This document shows, one piece after another, positions 1 to 7,355 of a stretch of 8,945 nucleotides of DNA. A program made the position numbers and the translations under genes. Under the pieces are notes generated by a model. It was not told where the DNA came from and made no database searches. It was given only the letters and a program-made list of their open reading frames with translations. The DNA comes from Clostridiales bacterium (GTDB taxonomy: Bacteria; Bacillota; Clostridia; TANB77; CAG-508), in the NCBI GenBank assembly GCA_003518755.1, contig DOYA01000185.1:1-8945 (forward strand). The letters are read 5' to 3'. Every line of letters starts with the position of its first letter. Positions within the stretch are counted from its first letter, which is position 1.

Positions 1-155
1 ACACTTTTGTCAACAGTGTCAAAAAGAACATTTTTTTCATCCTTAATTAAATATGAATTATAACTCATTCCATTTTGTACTTTGTATTGACCTTCAAATA
101 AGTCTATTCTCTCATCATTGGCTCCAATATAATAAATATCATCATTTATTTTCAT
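1..155 (-). CDS. FprA-family A-type flavoprotein (flavodiiron protein), N-terminal fragment
   Basis: The gene starts at 155 and runs off the left edge, leaving about 51 codons. The readable N-terminus includes MKINDDIYYIGANDERIDLF, then EGQYKVQNGMSYNSYLI and VLFDTVDK. This closely resembles the opening of FprA/flavodiiron proteins, where a short strand, the IDLFEGQY..NG.SYNSY block and a DTVD segment begin the metallo-beta-lactamase-fold diiron domain. Family members reduce O2 or NO to water or N2O in the cytoplasm, using a C-terminal flavodoxin domain. Neither the diiron ligands nor the flavodoxin domain lies in the window, so activity cannot be judged. A GAGAGGA ribosome binding site sits about 9 nt before the ATG, inside the 20-nt gap after the hpf stop. 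The two genes are therefore probably cotranscribed. Family assignment is from recalled sequence similarity over a short stretch. Confidence 0.85.
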   Translation of the reverse strand, partial: MKINDDIYYIGANDERIDLFEGQYKVQNGMSYNSYLIKDEKNVLFDTVDKS

Positions 156-175
156 AATATTTGTTTCCTCTCATA

Positions 176-703
176 TTATGCTTCTGGCTCAACAATACCA
201 TAGTTTTTACCATCTTTAAGTTTATATATTACACAAACCTTATTTGTTTCAACATTAACAAATGGTAAAAAGATGTGTGTAGGTCTTTCTTGAAGTTCAA
301 GCATTGCATCTTCTGGTGTTAAGGGTTTAATTTCATAATAAGCATATTTTAGTATTTCATTTACAATTTCTTTTTTAGGTGCTATATCTTCATTTAGTTC
401 TTTAATAGAACCTTCTCTCATCATTTTTTCTCTTTTAGTTTTAACTTTTCTAATTTGACCTTCTAATATGTCTATAACTTTATCTATAGATGCGTACAAA
501 TCTTTTTCTTCTGATTCTGCTCTGTATATTTCTCCATTTGTATCAATTACAATTTCTGCAATTTGTTCATTTTTTTCAGTTCTAATTGTTACTTCTGCTG
601 AAGAATTTTCAAAATATTTGTCAATTCTTTCTAATTTTCTTTCTACATATTCATTAATTGCATCTGTAACCTCTATTCCTTTTCCTAAAATTTTAATTTC
701 CAT
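176..703 (-). CDS. hpf: Ribosome hibernation promoting factor, long form (HPF/RaiA family)
   Basis: This 175-residue protein has the two-domain layout of long HPF. The N-terminal S30AE/RaiA domain (about residues 1-95) starts MEIKILGKGIEVTDAINEYV and contains the conserved EEKDLYASID helix. A charged linker spans about 95-118. The C-terminal dimerisation domain (about 119-175) has EIKPLTPEDAMLEL, a THIFLPFVN strand and VIYKLKDGKNYGIVEPE. In the family, the N-domain binds the 30S decoding site and the C-domain pairs two ribosomes into inactive 100S dimers during slow growth or stress. S. aureus HPF is about 190 residues, so this one is normal in size. The start at 703 is supported by GGAGGAG at 710-716, 6 nt upstream, and by a near-consensus promoter ending about 20 nt before the ATG. 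The fprA-like gene follows after 20 nt, suggesting an hpf-fprA transcript. Confidence 0.95.
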   Translation of the reverse strand: MEIKILGKGIEVTDAINEYVERKLERIDKYFENSSAEVTIRTEKNEQIAEIVIDTNGEIYRAESEEKDLYASIDKVIDILEGQIRKVKTKREKMMREGSIKELNEDIAPKKEIVNEILKYAYYEIKPLTPEDAMLELQERPTHIFLPFVNVETNKVCVIYKLKDGKNYGIVEPEA

Positions 704-709
704 AAGTCA

Positions 710-716
710 CTCCTCC
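710..716 (-). promoter_or_regulatory. Ribosome binding site of hpf
   Basis: On the minus strand this reads GGAGGAG, an almost perfect anti-16S match, 6 nt before the ATG at 703. It fixes the hpf start. Confidence 0.85.
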
Positions 717-728
717 TTCTTTTTCTAC

Positions 729-757
729 ATTATATATGTAAATTAAGTTTTTTGCAA
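729..757 (-). promoter_or_regulatory. Sigma-A-type promoter of hpf (-fprA)
   Basis: On the minus strand a -35 box TTGCAA (752-757) and a perfect -10 box TATAAT (729-734) are separated by exactly 17 nt. The predicted start of transcription is near 722, giving a 5' leader of about 20 nt that is just long enough for the ribosome binding site. I see no operator-like palindrome overlapping it. The promoter lies outside the inverted-repeat element at 805-969. Confidence 0.8.
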
Positions 758-804
758 GAAAAATTGAATATTATTTTAAAAATACAGTTTTTCTGATATT
801 AAGA

Positions 805-823
805 CTTATAAATATATATTTTA
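805..823 (+). repeat. Left terminal inverted repeat of the 805-969 element
   Basis: This 19-nt sequence is the exact reverse complement of 951-969. All but two bases are A or T, so some of the match could come from composition, but a perfect 19-bp match at the ends of a G+C-shifted segment is unlikely by chance. Confidence 0.65.
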
Positions 824-888
824 GAATGAAGTGCGTAAGCGTTCAACCGGAGCAAAGCGTAGGGCGCCTGGAGCAATTGACATCTGTC

Positions 889-920
889 GTTCAAATATAT
901 AATATATTATATATTTGAAC
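889..920. repeat. Perfect 32-bp palindrome
   Basis: The half-site GTTCAAATATATAATA is followed directly by its reverse complement, giving a 16+16 bp dyad with no spacer. As DNA it could extrude a cruciform; as RNA it would form a long weak A-U hairpin closed by GUUC/GAAC. TGTCG at 885-889 and CGACA at 933-937, and GCAATT / AATTGC further out, could extend pairing beyond the palindrome. No U-run follows in the direction of the genes, so it is not a classical intrinsic terminator. Confidence 0.75.
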
Positions 921-950
921 AAATGAAAATTGCGACACCAAACGAAATGA

Positions 951-969
951 TAAAATATATATTTATAAG
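951..969 (-). repeat. Right terminal inverted repeat of the 805-969 element
   Basis: This is the exact reverse complement of 805-823. It ends 16 nt from the stop codon of the translocase gene. Confidence 0.65.
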
Positions 970-985
970 GCAGACTACTAAAAAA

Positions 986-3900
986 TTAGCTAAACAATTG
1001 CATTATCTCTTCTTGGCTAAATTTACTAATAAATGATGTTTTAGTTGAAAGCATATTATCTATTAAGGCTGACTTTTTTTGTTGAAGTTCATAAATCTTT
1101 TCTTCAATTGAATTTGAAGTAATTAATTTATAAACTTGTACATTATTTTTTTGACCTATTCTATAAGCTCTATCTGTAGCTTGGTTTTCAGCAGACTGAT
1201 TCCACCATGGATCATAATGTATTACCATATCTGCTCCAGTTAAATTCAGTCCTGTTCCTCCTGCCTTTAATGAAATTAAAAATACTTTTATTTCATCATT
1301 TTTATTAAATTCATCTACTAATTCAATCCTTTCGCTAACTTTAGTGGCTCCTGTGAGTTTAAAATATTTAATATTTCTATCTGATAATTCTTTTTGAATT
1401 ATTTCAAACATTGATGTATATCCTGAAAACAATAGTAATCTATGGCCTGCTGAAATTGCATCTTCTATTATTTCCATACATTGATTTAATTTACTAGATT
1501 CACCTTTATAATCTTCTATAAATAAACTTGGGTGGCAACAAATCTGTCTCAATCTTGTTAAGGCTGCAAGAATCATTATTTGACTTTTTTCAAATCCATT
1601 AATTTTTATCTGGTCTGCAACTTCTTGTTTTGCTTTTACTAAATATGACATATAGATTTTTTCTTGTTCTTGCTCCATTGTATTATTTAAAACTGTTATT
1701 GTTTTTTCAGGAAGCTCTGTTAATACCTCTTTTTTAGTTCTTCTTAACACAAATGGTTCAATCAACATTTTTAATTTTGACATTGCATCTTTATCATCAT
1801 TTTTTACAATTGGTGTTTCATATATTTTTTTAAATTTTTTATATTGGAATAAATATCCAGGCATTACAAAATCAAATATTGACCATAACTCTGCAAGAGA
1901 ATTCTCAATTGGAGTTCCTGTTAATGCAAATCTTGTTTCACCTTTTAATTCTTTAATTGCTTTTGCATTTTGTGTATTACTGTTTTTTAAATATTGAGCT
2001 TCATCTGCAATTATGTATTTAAAAGTATAATCAATCTCTTCATATCTTTCTCTATCTCTTTTTAGTAAATCATATGAAGTTATAATTAAATCATATTGAT
2101 CTATTTCAGAAAGTATTTTCCTTCTTTCATTTGCAGTTCCTGAAACAACTTTAACCTTTAAACTTGGAGCAAATTTTGATGCTTCTTGTAACCAATTTAG
2201 AGCTAGAGAGCTAGGGGATATAACAATACTTGTTTTTCTGTTGTCTTCTTTTACATAAGCTAGGATTATTGCTAAAACTTGTAAAGTTTTTCCAAGCCCC
2301 ATGTCATCAGCAAGTATTCCTCCAAATTTATAATTATCTAATGTTTCTAGCCACTTAAATCCAAGTTTTTGATAATCTCTTAATGTTGCTTCTAAATTAT
2401 CTGGAATTTCTATTTGATCATCTATATTGTCTTTCTCCAAATTTTCAATTATTTGCTTATATTCACTATTTTTAGTTGTTTTAGTAGTTTTGAATTTTTT
2501 TAACAATTCATTTAAGTATAAACTTCTATTTACTGGTAGTTTTATAGTATTGTTCTTTATATCTTTATAATTAATATCCATTCCAGAAGTTAATTTATCC
2601 AAAAATTCAATATCTTCATTTTCATCTAAATTTAAAAATGATCCATTTTTTAATCTATGAAATTTTTTCTTGAGTTTATATTTTTGCATAACTTCTTCTA
2701 TTTCTTCTGGTGAAATATTTAGCTTATTTAAATCTAAGTTTAAAAGATTATTTTCTACTTTAACTCCTAAAGTACCTATTTTAGGCTCTCTTATTTGCTT
2801 TGTTTTAAAATTATCTGTAACTAATACTTCAAATTTTTGCATATAAAAATTAATCTCATCAGATAAAAAATTGTATATTTTTTCATCATCAGGTAAAATA
2901 AATCTATTATTTTTTATATCTAGCATAAAGCCTGTTTTTTGAAAAATATTAAGGTTTCTATTTTCTTCAAGCTCATTTCTTAATGCATTTATTTTGATAT
3001 TTTGTAATATCGGATTAAATTCCTCATCTCCATAACAGAATTTTACATCCATAATTAAAAAATCATCTTCATTAAAATCCAAAAAAACTTTAACTGCTAA
3101 TTTTTGTGGTTTATATTCCTCTAATTCCTCTGGAAGAATTCCTATTATCCTTATTGAATTTTTAATTTTTGGCATTACAACAGAATAAAAATCTTTTAAA
3201 TCTTCTTTACTAAGTAACATTTCTGAAGTATAATTTTCTCTAAAAGATTTTATTAGTTTTAAAACTGATTCAGAAAATTCTTTATTGCATCTATATAATC
3301 TATTATCATATAATACATATGTATATTTTTTTCCATTAAATATATGTATTTTAAATATGTCAATATTAGGTTTTAAAGATAGCTCGTTTTCATTTAATTT
3401 TGTTAATTCAAATTCAATTTTTGGATTATCTTCTATAAATTCTAATTTTGAATTTGAATAATCATATGAAAACTGTATTTTTTTATTCTTCAATATATCA
3501 AAAGCTTCATCTAAAGTACTTTCTCCTAGTGTTATTGAAGATTTATTTATAGAAGAACCATAATAATTATATCTATTTGTTAAACTCGAATACTTAAGTA
3601 TCTCTGCATATTTTAAAATAAAATCCAAAAGGTCTTTAGAATCGTCATCAAAGTTTTCTCTAGAGTGGACAAACTCTAGTTTATCCCCATATTTTTCATA
3701 TTCATTATTTGTTACTTTTGTATAAAAATCTGTTAAGTCTTTTAATTTGTACATTCTAGTTGTACCTATTTTAAAGTCTAATTTCATACCATAAGAAAAT
3801 TTATCATATTCTAATCTAGCCTCAATTTTGACCTTATTATTTTTTATATAATTATTTTGTTCTTTATTAATCTCTTCTAATTCATCATTATAAAAAGTGC

Positions 3901-4294
3901 TTATCATGTTTTTGAAATTTTTATATTTATGATAGCCACTTGAATTTTTTTGATTATTAACAACCATCTCGTTTTGAATATCATGATCCCAGAATTTTGT
4001 TTGCTCAAATCTCATTAATGATGCTAAAATATGTTTACAAATACTGTAATTGTTAAAATAATCCATACATTCACAAGATGCAACATCAAGTTCTCCATCA
4101 TTAACTTCTATATTTACTGTATAATCATCTAAGTTTCCATTAACAATAGCTTCAACACTAAAGTTGTCTGGATTTTGATAATCTGCTTTTATAATACTTA
4201 CTTTTCCATAATTCAAAAGCTCTTTAGCTTTAGATTTTCTTAGTTCTCCAGCATCGCCATATATCTCTTGTGTTAATTCTTTATTTATTAACAT
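986..4294 (-). CDS. SWIM zinc-finger / SNF2-family DNA-dependent ATPase (bacterial SNF2 helicase)
   Basis: A protein of about 1102 residues with the bacterial SWIM-SNF2 layout. A SWIM zinc finger (C74, C76, C86, H88; pattern CxC..CxH) lies near the N-terminus. A long, poorly conserved middle region (about 100-630) resembles the SNF2-associated domain of Firmicute homologues. The SNF2 ATPase core follows: DYQKLGFKWL, Walker A ADDMGLGKT (about residue 665), DEAQ Walker B (about 763) and LTGTPIENSLAELW. The C-terminal helicase lobe has LISLKAGGTGLNLTGAD, DPWWNQSAENQATDRAYRIG (about 1035) and a final KKSALIDNML segment. SNF2 proteins use ATP to translocate on double-stranded DNA and displace bound proteins; RapA recycling of RNA polymerase is one bacterial example. 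The job of this SWIM subclass is not established. An ATG at 4357 is in frame but overlaps the -35 box, whereas the ATG at 4294 has a GAGGAG site 6 nt upstream, so 4294 is preferred. All core motifs look intact. Confidence 0.93.
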   Translation of the reverse strand: MLINKELTQEIYGDAGELRKSKAKELLNYGKVSIIKADYQNPDNFSVEAIVNGNLDDYTVNIEVNDGELDVASCECMDYFNNYSICKHILASLMRFEQTKFWDHDIQNEMVVNNQKNSSGYHKYKNFKNMISTFYNDELEEINKEQNNYIKNNKVKIEARLEYDKFSYGMKLDFKIGTTRMYKLKDLTDFYTKVTNNEYEKYGDKLEFVHSRENFDDDSKDLLDFILKYAEILKYSSLTNRYNYYGSSINKSSITLGESTLDEAFDILKNKKIQFSYDYSNSKLEFIEDNPKIEFELTKLNENELSLKPNIDIFKIHIFNGKKYTYVLYDNRLYRCNKEFSESVLKLIKSFRENYTSEMLLSKEDLKDFYSVVMPKIKNSIRIIGILPEELEEYKPQKLAVKVFLDFNEDDFLIMDVKFCYGDEEFNPILQNIKINALRNELEENRNLNIFQKTGFMLDIKNNRFILPDDEKIYNFLSDEINFYMQKFEVLVTDNFKTKQIREPKIGTLGVKVENNLLNLDLNKLNISPEEIEEVMQKYKLKKKFHRLKNGSFLNLDENEDIEFLDKLTSGMDINYKDIKNNTIKLPVNRSLYLNELLKKFKTTKTTKNSEYKQIIENLEKDNIDDQIEIPDNLEATLRDYQKLGFKWLETLDNYKFGGILADDMGLGKTLQVLAIILAYVKEDNRKTSIVISPSSLALNWLQEASKFAPSLKVKVVSGTANERRKILSEIDQYDLIITSYDLLKRDRERYEEIDYTFKYIIADEAQYLKNSNTQNAKAIKELKGETRFALTGTPIENSLAELWSIFDFVMPGYLFQYKKFKKIYETPIVKNDDKDAMSKLKMLIEPFVLRRTKKEVLTELPEKTITVLNNTMEQEQEKIYMSYLVKAKQEVADQIKINGFEKSQIMILAALTRLRQICCHPSLFIEDYKGESSKLNQCMEIIEDAISAGHRLLLFSGYTSMFEIIQKELSDRNIKYFKLTGATKVSERIELVDEFNKNDEIKVFLISLKAGGTGLNLTGADMVIHYDPWWNQSAENQATDRAYRIGQKNNVQVYKLITSNSIEEKIYELQQKKSALIDNMLSTKTSFISKFSQEEIMQLFS

Positions 4295-4300
4295 ATTTGT

Positions 4301-4306
4301 CTCCTC
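4301..4306 (-). promoter_or_regulatory. Ribosome binding site deciding the start of the SNF2 gene
   Basis: On the minus strand this reads GAGGAG, 6 nt before the ATG at 4294. The upstream in-frame ATG at 4357 has no such site and lies inside the promoter, so the open frame's extra 21 residues are very probably untranslated. Confidence 0.8.
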
Positions 4307-4328
4307 AAATATTATATACTGAAAAATT

Positions 4329-4357
4329 ATTATACTATAATTTAGCTGATTTGACAA
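4329..4357 (-). promoter_or_regulatory. Sigma-A-type promoter of the SNF2 gene
   Basis: On the minus strand, TTGTCA (4352-4357) and TATAAT (4329-4334) are separated by 17 nt, close to the ideal housekeeping promoter. Transcription should start near 4322, leaving a leader of about 27 nt. The -35 box begins only 4 nt after the uvrA stop codon and there is no terminator between them, so readthrough from uvrA is also possible. Confidence 0.8.
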
Positions 4358-4361
4358 TACA

Positions 4362-7242
4362 TTACGATTTTTTTATTATTATCTTCAAATACACCCCAGT
4401 ATAACTATCCTTATTTTTTATTACTTCCTCCGGTGTTCCTTGTGCTACGATTTCTCCACCTCCATCTCCACCTTCTGGACCCAAATCTATTATGTGGTCT
4501 GCTGTTTTTATTAAATCTAAATTATGTTCTATTACTATTGCAGTATTACCTGTATCTACAAGTCTTTGAATAATATCTACAAGTTTATGTACATCTGCAA
4601 TATGTAATCCTGTTGTAGGCTCATCTAATATGTATAAAGTTTTTCCAGTTGCTCTTTTTGAAAGCTCTGTTGCAAGTTTTACACGTTGTGCTTCTCCACC
4701 TGACAAAGTTGTTGAAGATTGACCTAATTTAATATAACCAAGTCCAACATCATATAATGTTTGAATTTTATTTTTTATTTTTGGCACTTTATCAAAAAAT
4801 GATAATGCTTCTTCAACAGTCATATCTAAAACATCTGCTATATTTTTACCTTTAAATTTAATCTCTAATGTTTCATAATTATATCTTTTACCTTTACAAA
4901 CTTCACATGGTACATAAACATCTGGTAAAAAATGCATCTCAATTTTATGAACTCCATCTCCCTGGCAACTTTCACATCTACCACCTGGTACATTAAAGCT
5001 AAATCTGCCTTTATTATAACCTCTAAGTTTTGCTTCATTTGTTGTTGCAAAAATATCTCTAATATCATCAAATACTCCTGTATATGTTGCAGGATTAGAA
5101 CGTGGTGTTCTTCCAATTGGAGATTGGTCTATATTGATTATTTTATCAATATTTTCAATTCCTTTTACTTCACTACACTTACCAGGTTTTTCTGAACTTC
5201 TATTTAATTTCTGTGCAATAGTTTTATATAAAATCTCATTTATTAATGTTGATTTTCCAGAACCAGAAACTCCTGTTATACATGTAAATACCCCAAGTGG
5301 AAATTTTACATTTATATTCTTAAGATTATTTTCTTTTGCTCCTTTTATTTCTATACATTTACCATTTGATTTTCTACGTTTTTTAGGTATTTCTATTTTC
5401 TTTTTTCCACTTAAATACTGACCTGTAATTGACTCTTTTACTTTTTTTATTTGTTCTGCTGTACCTTGAGCCATAACTTGTCCCCCATGAACACCTGCTC
5501 CAGGTCCAATATCTATGATTTCATCTGCTGCATACATTGTATCTTCATCATGCTCAACTACAATTAAAGTATTTCCTAAATCTCTTAATTTTTTAAGTGT
5601 TGCAAGCAATTTGTCATTATCTCTTTGATGAAGACCTATACTTGGCTCATCTAATATATAAAGTACTCCTGTTAATCCAGAACCAATCTGAGTTGCAAGT
5701 CTTATTCTTTGTGCTTCTCCCCCAGATAGAGTTCCAGCAGGTCTTGAAAGTGTTAAATACTCTAGCCCAACATCCATTAAAAATTGTAATCTTTTTTCAA
5801 TTTCTATAACAATTAATTCTGATATCATTTGTTCTTTTTTTGTAAGTTTTAATTTTTTAATATAATCATAGATTTTGTTTATAGACATTTGAGTAAGTTC
5901 ATTAATATTTTTCTTTCCAACTTTAATTGACAAAACCTCTTTTTTTAGTCTGGCTCCTTTACATGTAGGGCAATCATGGTTGCTCATATAATATTCATAA
6001 AAATCTCTCATACCTTGAGATTTTGTTTCACTATGTCTTCTCTCTAGTGTTGGAATTACTCCTTCAAATGGTGCAGTAAATTTTCTTACTCCAAAAGATG
6101 AACTATATTCAAAATCTATTTCATCATCACCTGTACCATAAAGAATTTTTTCTAAAAACTCTCTAGGTAGTTTTTTTATTGGTTTTGAAATATCAACATT
6201 ATAGTGCCTTCCTATAGATTCAAAATACATTTTTGCCATTGTATCGCCCTTTTTCATAGTACTTGCACCAAATGCTTTTACTCCATCATATAATGTTTTA
6301 TTTTTATCTGGTATAATTAAGTCTTCATCCATTTTCATAAGATAACCTATTCCTAAGCAATCTGGACAAGCTCCAAATGGATTATTAAAAGAAAACATTC
6401 TAGGTGTTATTTCTGGAAAACTAAAACCACAAGTTGGACATGCATAATTACAGCTAAATAAAATCTCTTTTGAACCATCTTTTTTATTAATTCCAGCAAA
6501 ATTTGATAAATCCATATCATCCTTTGGAACGATACTTATAACAACCATATTATCTGCAGTATTTAGTGATGTTTCTATAGATTCTGTAAGTCTGCTTCTG
6601 ATATCATCTCTAATAACTAGCCTATCAACAACTAATTCTATTTGATGTTTTTTATTTTTTTCTATATTTATATCATCTGATAAATCATAAATTTCATCAT
6701 CAATCTTAATTCTAACAAAGCCTTCTTTTCTATATCCTTCAAATTCTTTTTTAAATTCTCCTTTTTTACCCCTAACAACTGGTGCTAAAATTTGAATTCT
6801 AGTACCTTCTGGTAATTCTAAAACTTTGTCTACGATTTGGTCTATTGATTGCTTTTCAATCTTTGTATTACAATTTGGGCAATATGGAACACCAATTCTT
6901 GCATATAATAAACGAATATAATCATATATTTCTGTAACTGTTCCAACTGTAGAACGCGGATTCTTAGAAGTAGTTTTTTGATCAATAGAAATTGCAGGAG
7001 AAAGCCCTTCAATTTTTTGCACATCAGGTTTTTCCATTATTCCTAAAAACTGCCTTGCATATGAAGATAAGCTTTCTACATATCTTCTTTGTCCTTCTGC
7101 ATATAATGTATCAAAAGCTAAAGAAGACTTTCCGAGAGCCTGAAAGTCCAGTAATAACTACTAACTTATCTCTAGGAATTTCTAGATTTATATTTTTCAA
7201 ATTGTGCACTTTAGCACCTTGAATAACAATTTTATCGTTCAT
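4362..7242 (-). CDS. uvrA: Excinuclease ABC subunit UvrA, interrupted by a single-base frameshift
   Basis: UvrA is the DNA-damage-sensing ATPase of nucleotide excision repair and loads UvrB at lesions. With one base removed at 7134 the protein is 959 residues, normal for the family. It begins MNDKIVIQGAKVHNLKNINL and reads on through ITGLSGSGKSSLAFDTLYAE (Walker A of domain 1). As written, the upstream frame stops soon after the motif. The downstream frame has its first ATG at 7037 (MEKPDVQKIEGLSPAISIDQ), giving 891 residues without the first Walker A. The rest is complete: zinc-module cysteines in CNYACPTCGF..CPDC, both LSGGEAQR signatures, LDEPSIGLHQRD and LDEPTTGLHIAD Walker B segments, the second Walker A GVSGSGKST, and the C-terminal zinc finger CESCQGDG..CEVCKGKR. 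The start at 7242 has GAGGAGAG upstream; an in-frame ATG at 7260 lies before that site. uvrB is not adjacent in the window. With no other lesion seen, this is either a recent inactivation or a sequence error. Confidence 0.93.
7134..7134 (-). other. uvrA: Frameshifting extra base in the uvrA Walker A codons
   Basis: The minus strand reads GGC TCT C GGA AAG TCT. Omitting the C (forward G at 7134) restores G-S-G-K-S, the universally conserved P-loop, and joins two frames that each match UvrA perfectly. As it stands, the upstream frame reads GLSGSRKVFFSF and then stops. Confidence 0.85.
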
Positions 7243-7298
7243 AATCTCTCCTCTTTTCATTCTGGGGCGGTCCTTTTTCGAAAAATTTACCGAACATT

Positions 7299-7326
7299 AT
7301 TTTACCACAAAACAAAAAAAATGCAA
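7299..7326 (-). promoter_or_regulatory. Probable promoter of uvrA
   Basis: On the minus strand, TTGCAT (7321-7326) and TAAAAT (7299-7304) are spaced by 16 nt. The -35 box lies inside one arm of the sortase terminator hairpin. Transcription would start near 7292, giving a leader of about 50 nt that holds a 12-bp palindrome and a short G+C-rich patch. The match is weaker than at the other promoters in the window. Confidence 0.5.
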
Positions 7327-7343
7327 TAGTTTCATTGCATTTT
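7318..7343 (-). terminator. Rho-independent terminator after the sortase gene
   Basis: On the minus strand a 10-bp stem (AAAATGCAAT / ATTGCATTTT) encloses a 6-nt loop (GAAACT) and runs into an unbroken run of eight T, then GTTTT. It starts 12 nt after the sortase stop codon. The forward strand also has a T-rich tail, so it might work weakly in both directions. Confidence 0.85.
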
Positions 7344-7355
7344 CTATTTTTTATA

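Larger units (their letters stand above)
805..969. mobile_element. MITE-like or REP-like intergenic element with 19-bp terminal inverted repeats
   Basis: The 165-bp segment is bounded by perfect inverted repeats: CTTATAAATATATATTTTA at 805-823 and its exact reverse complement at 951-969. The inside is unlike the surroundings. Bases 824-888 are about half G+C in a strongly AT-rich neighbourhood, and carry a degenerate direct repeat (CGGAGCAAAG / TGGAGCAATT). A perfect 32-bp palindrome follows at 889-920. It has no convincing coding content; the longest start-to-stop stretch is a 20-codon ORF on the minus strand with no ribosome binding site. It sits between the translocase stop (986) and the hpf promoter, the kind of gap where miniature transposable elements and interspersed repeats settle. 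No clean target-site duplication is visible: an AGACT lies at 802-806 and again at 972-976, but the left copy overlaps the repeat. It could alternatively be a structured 3'-UTR or terminator region. Copy number cannot be known from one window. Confidence 0.5.

Noticed and set aside
821..883. A 20-codon minus-strand ORF inside the 805-969 element (MSIAPGALRFAPVERLRTSF)
   Set aside because: There is no ribosome binding site, the stop is supplied by the terminal inverted repeat, and the sequence is better explained as a noncoding repeat core.
802..976. AGACT at both ends (802-806, 972-976) as a target-site duplication
   Set aside because: The left copy overlaps the inverted repeat and the right copy is offset by 2 bp from it, so the geometry does not fit a clean insertion.
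4295..4357. N-terminal extension of the SNF2 protein starting at the ATG at 4357
   Set aside because: That ATG overlaps the -35 box and lacks a ribosome binding site. The ATG at 4294 has GAGGAG at ideal spacing and lies downstream of the predicted transcription start.
4865..5421. Overlapping plus- and minus-strand open frames of 80-95 codons across uvrA
   Set aside because: They lie wholly within the conserved UvrA coding frame, have low-complexity AT-driven translations and no ribosome binding sites; they are shadows.
7037..7242. Programmed ribosomal frameshift in uvrA
   Set aside because: No slippery heptamer or stop-proximal stimulatory arrangement is evident at 7134, and I know of no programmed frameshifting in uvrA; a mutation or sequence error is simpler.
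7291..7304. LexA/SOS box upstream of uvrA (CGAACATTATTTTA)
   Set aside because: Only the CGAAC half-site is good; the second half lacks GTTC/GTTT, so it does not make a convincing operator.
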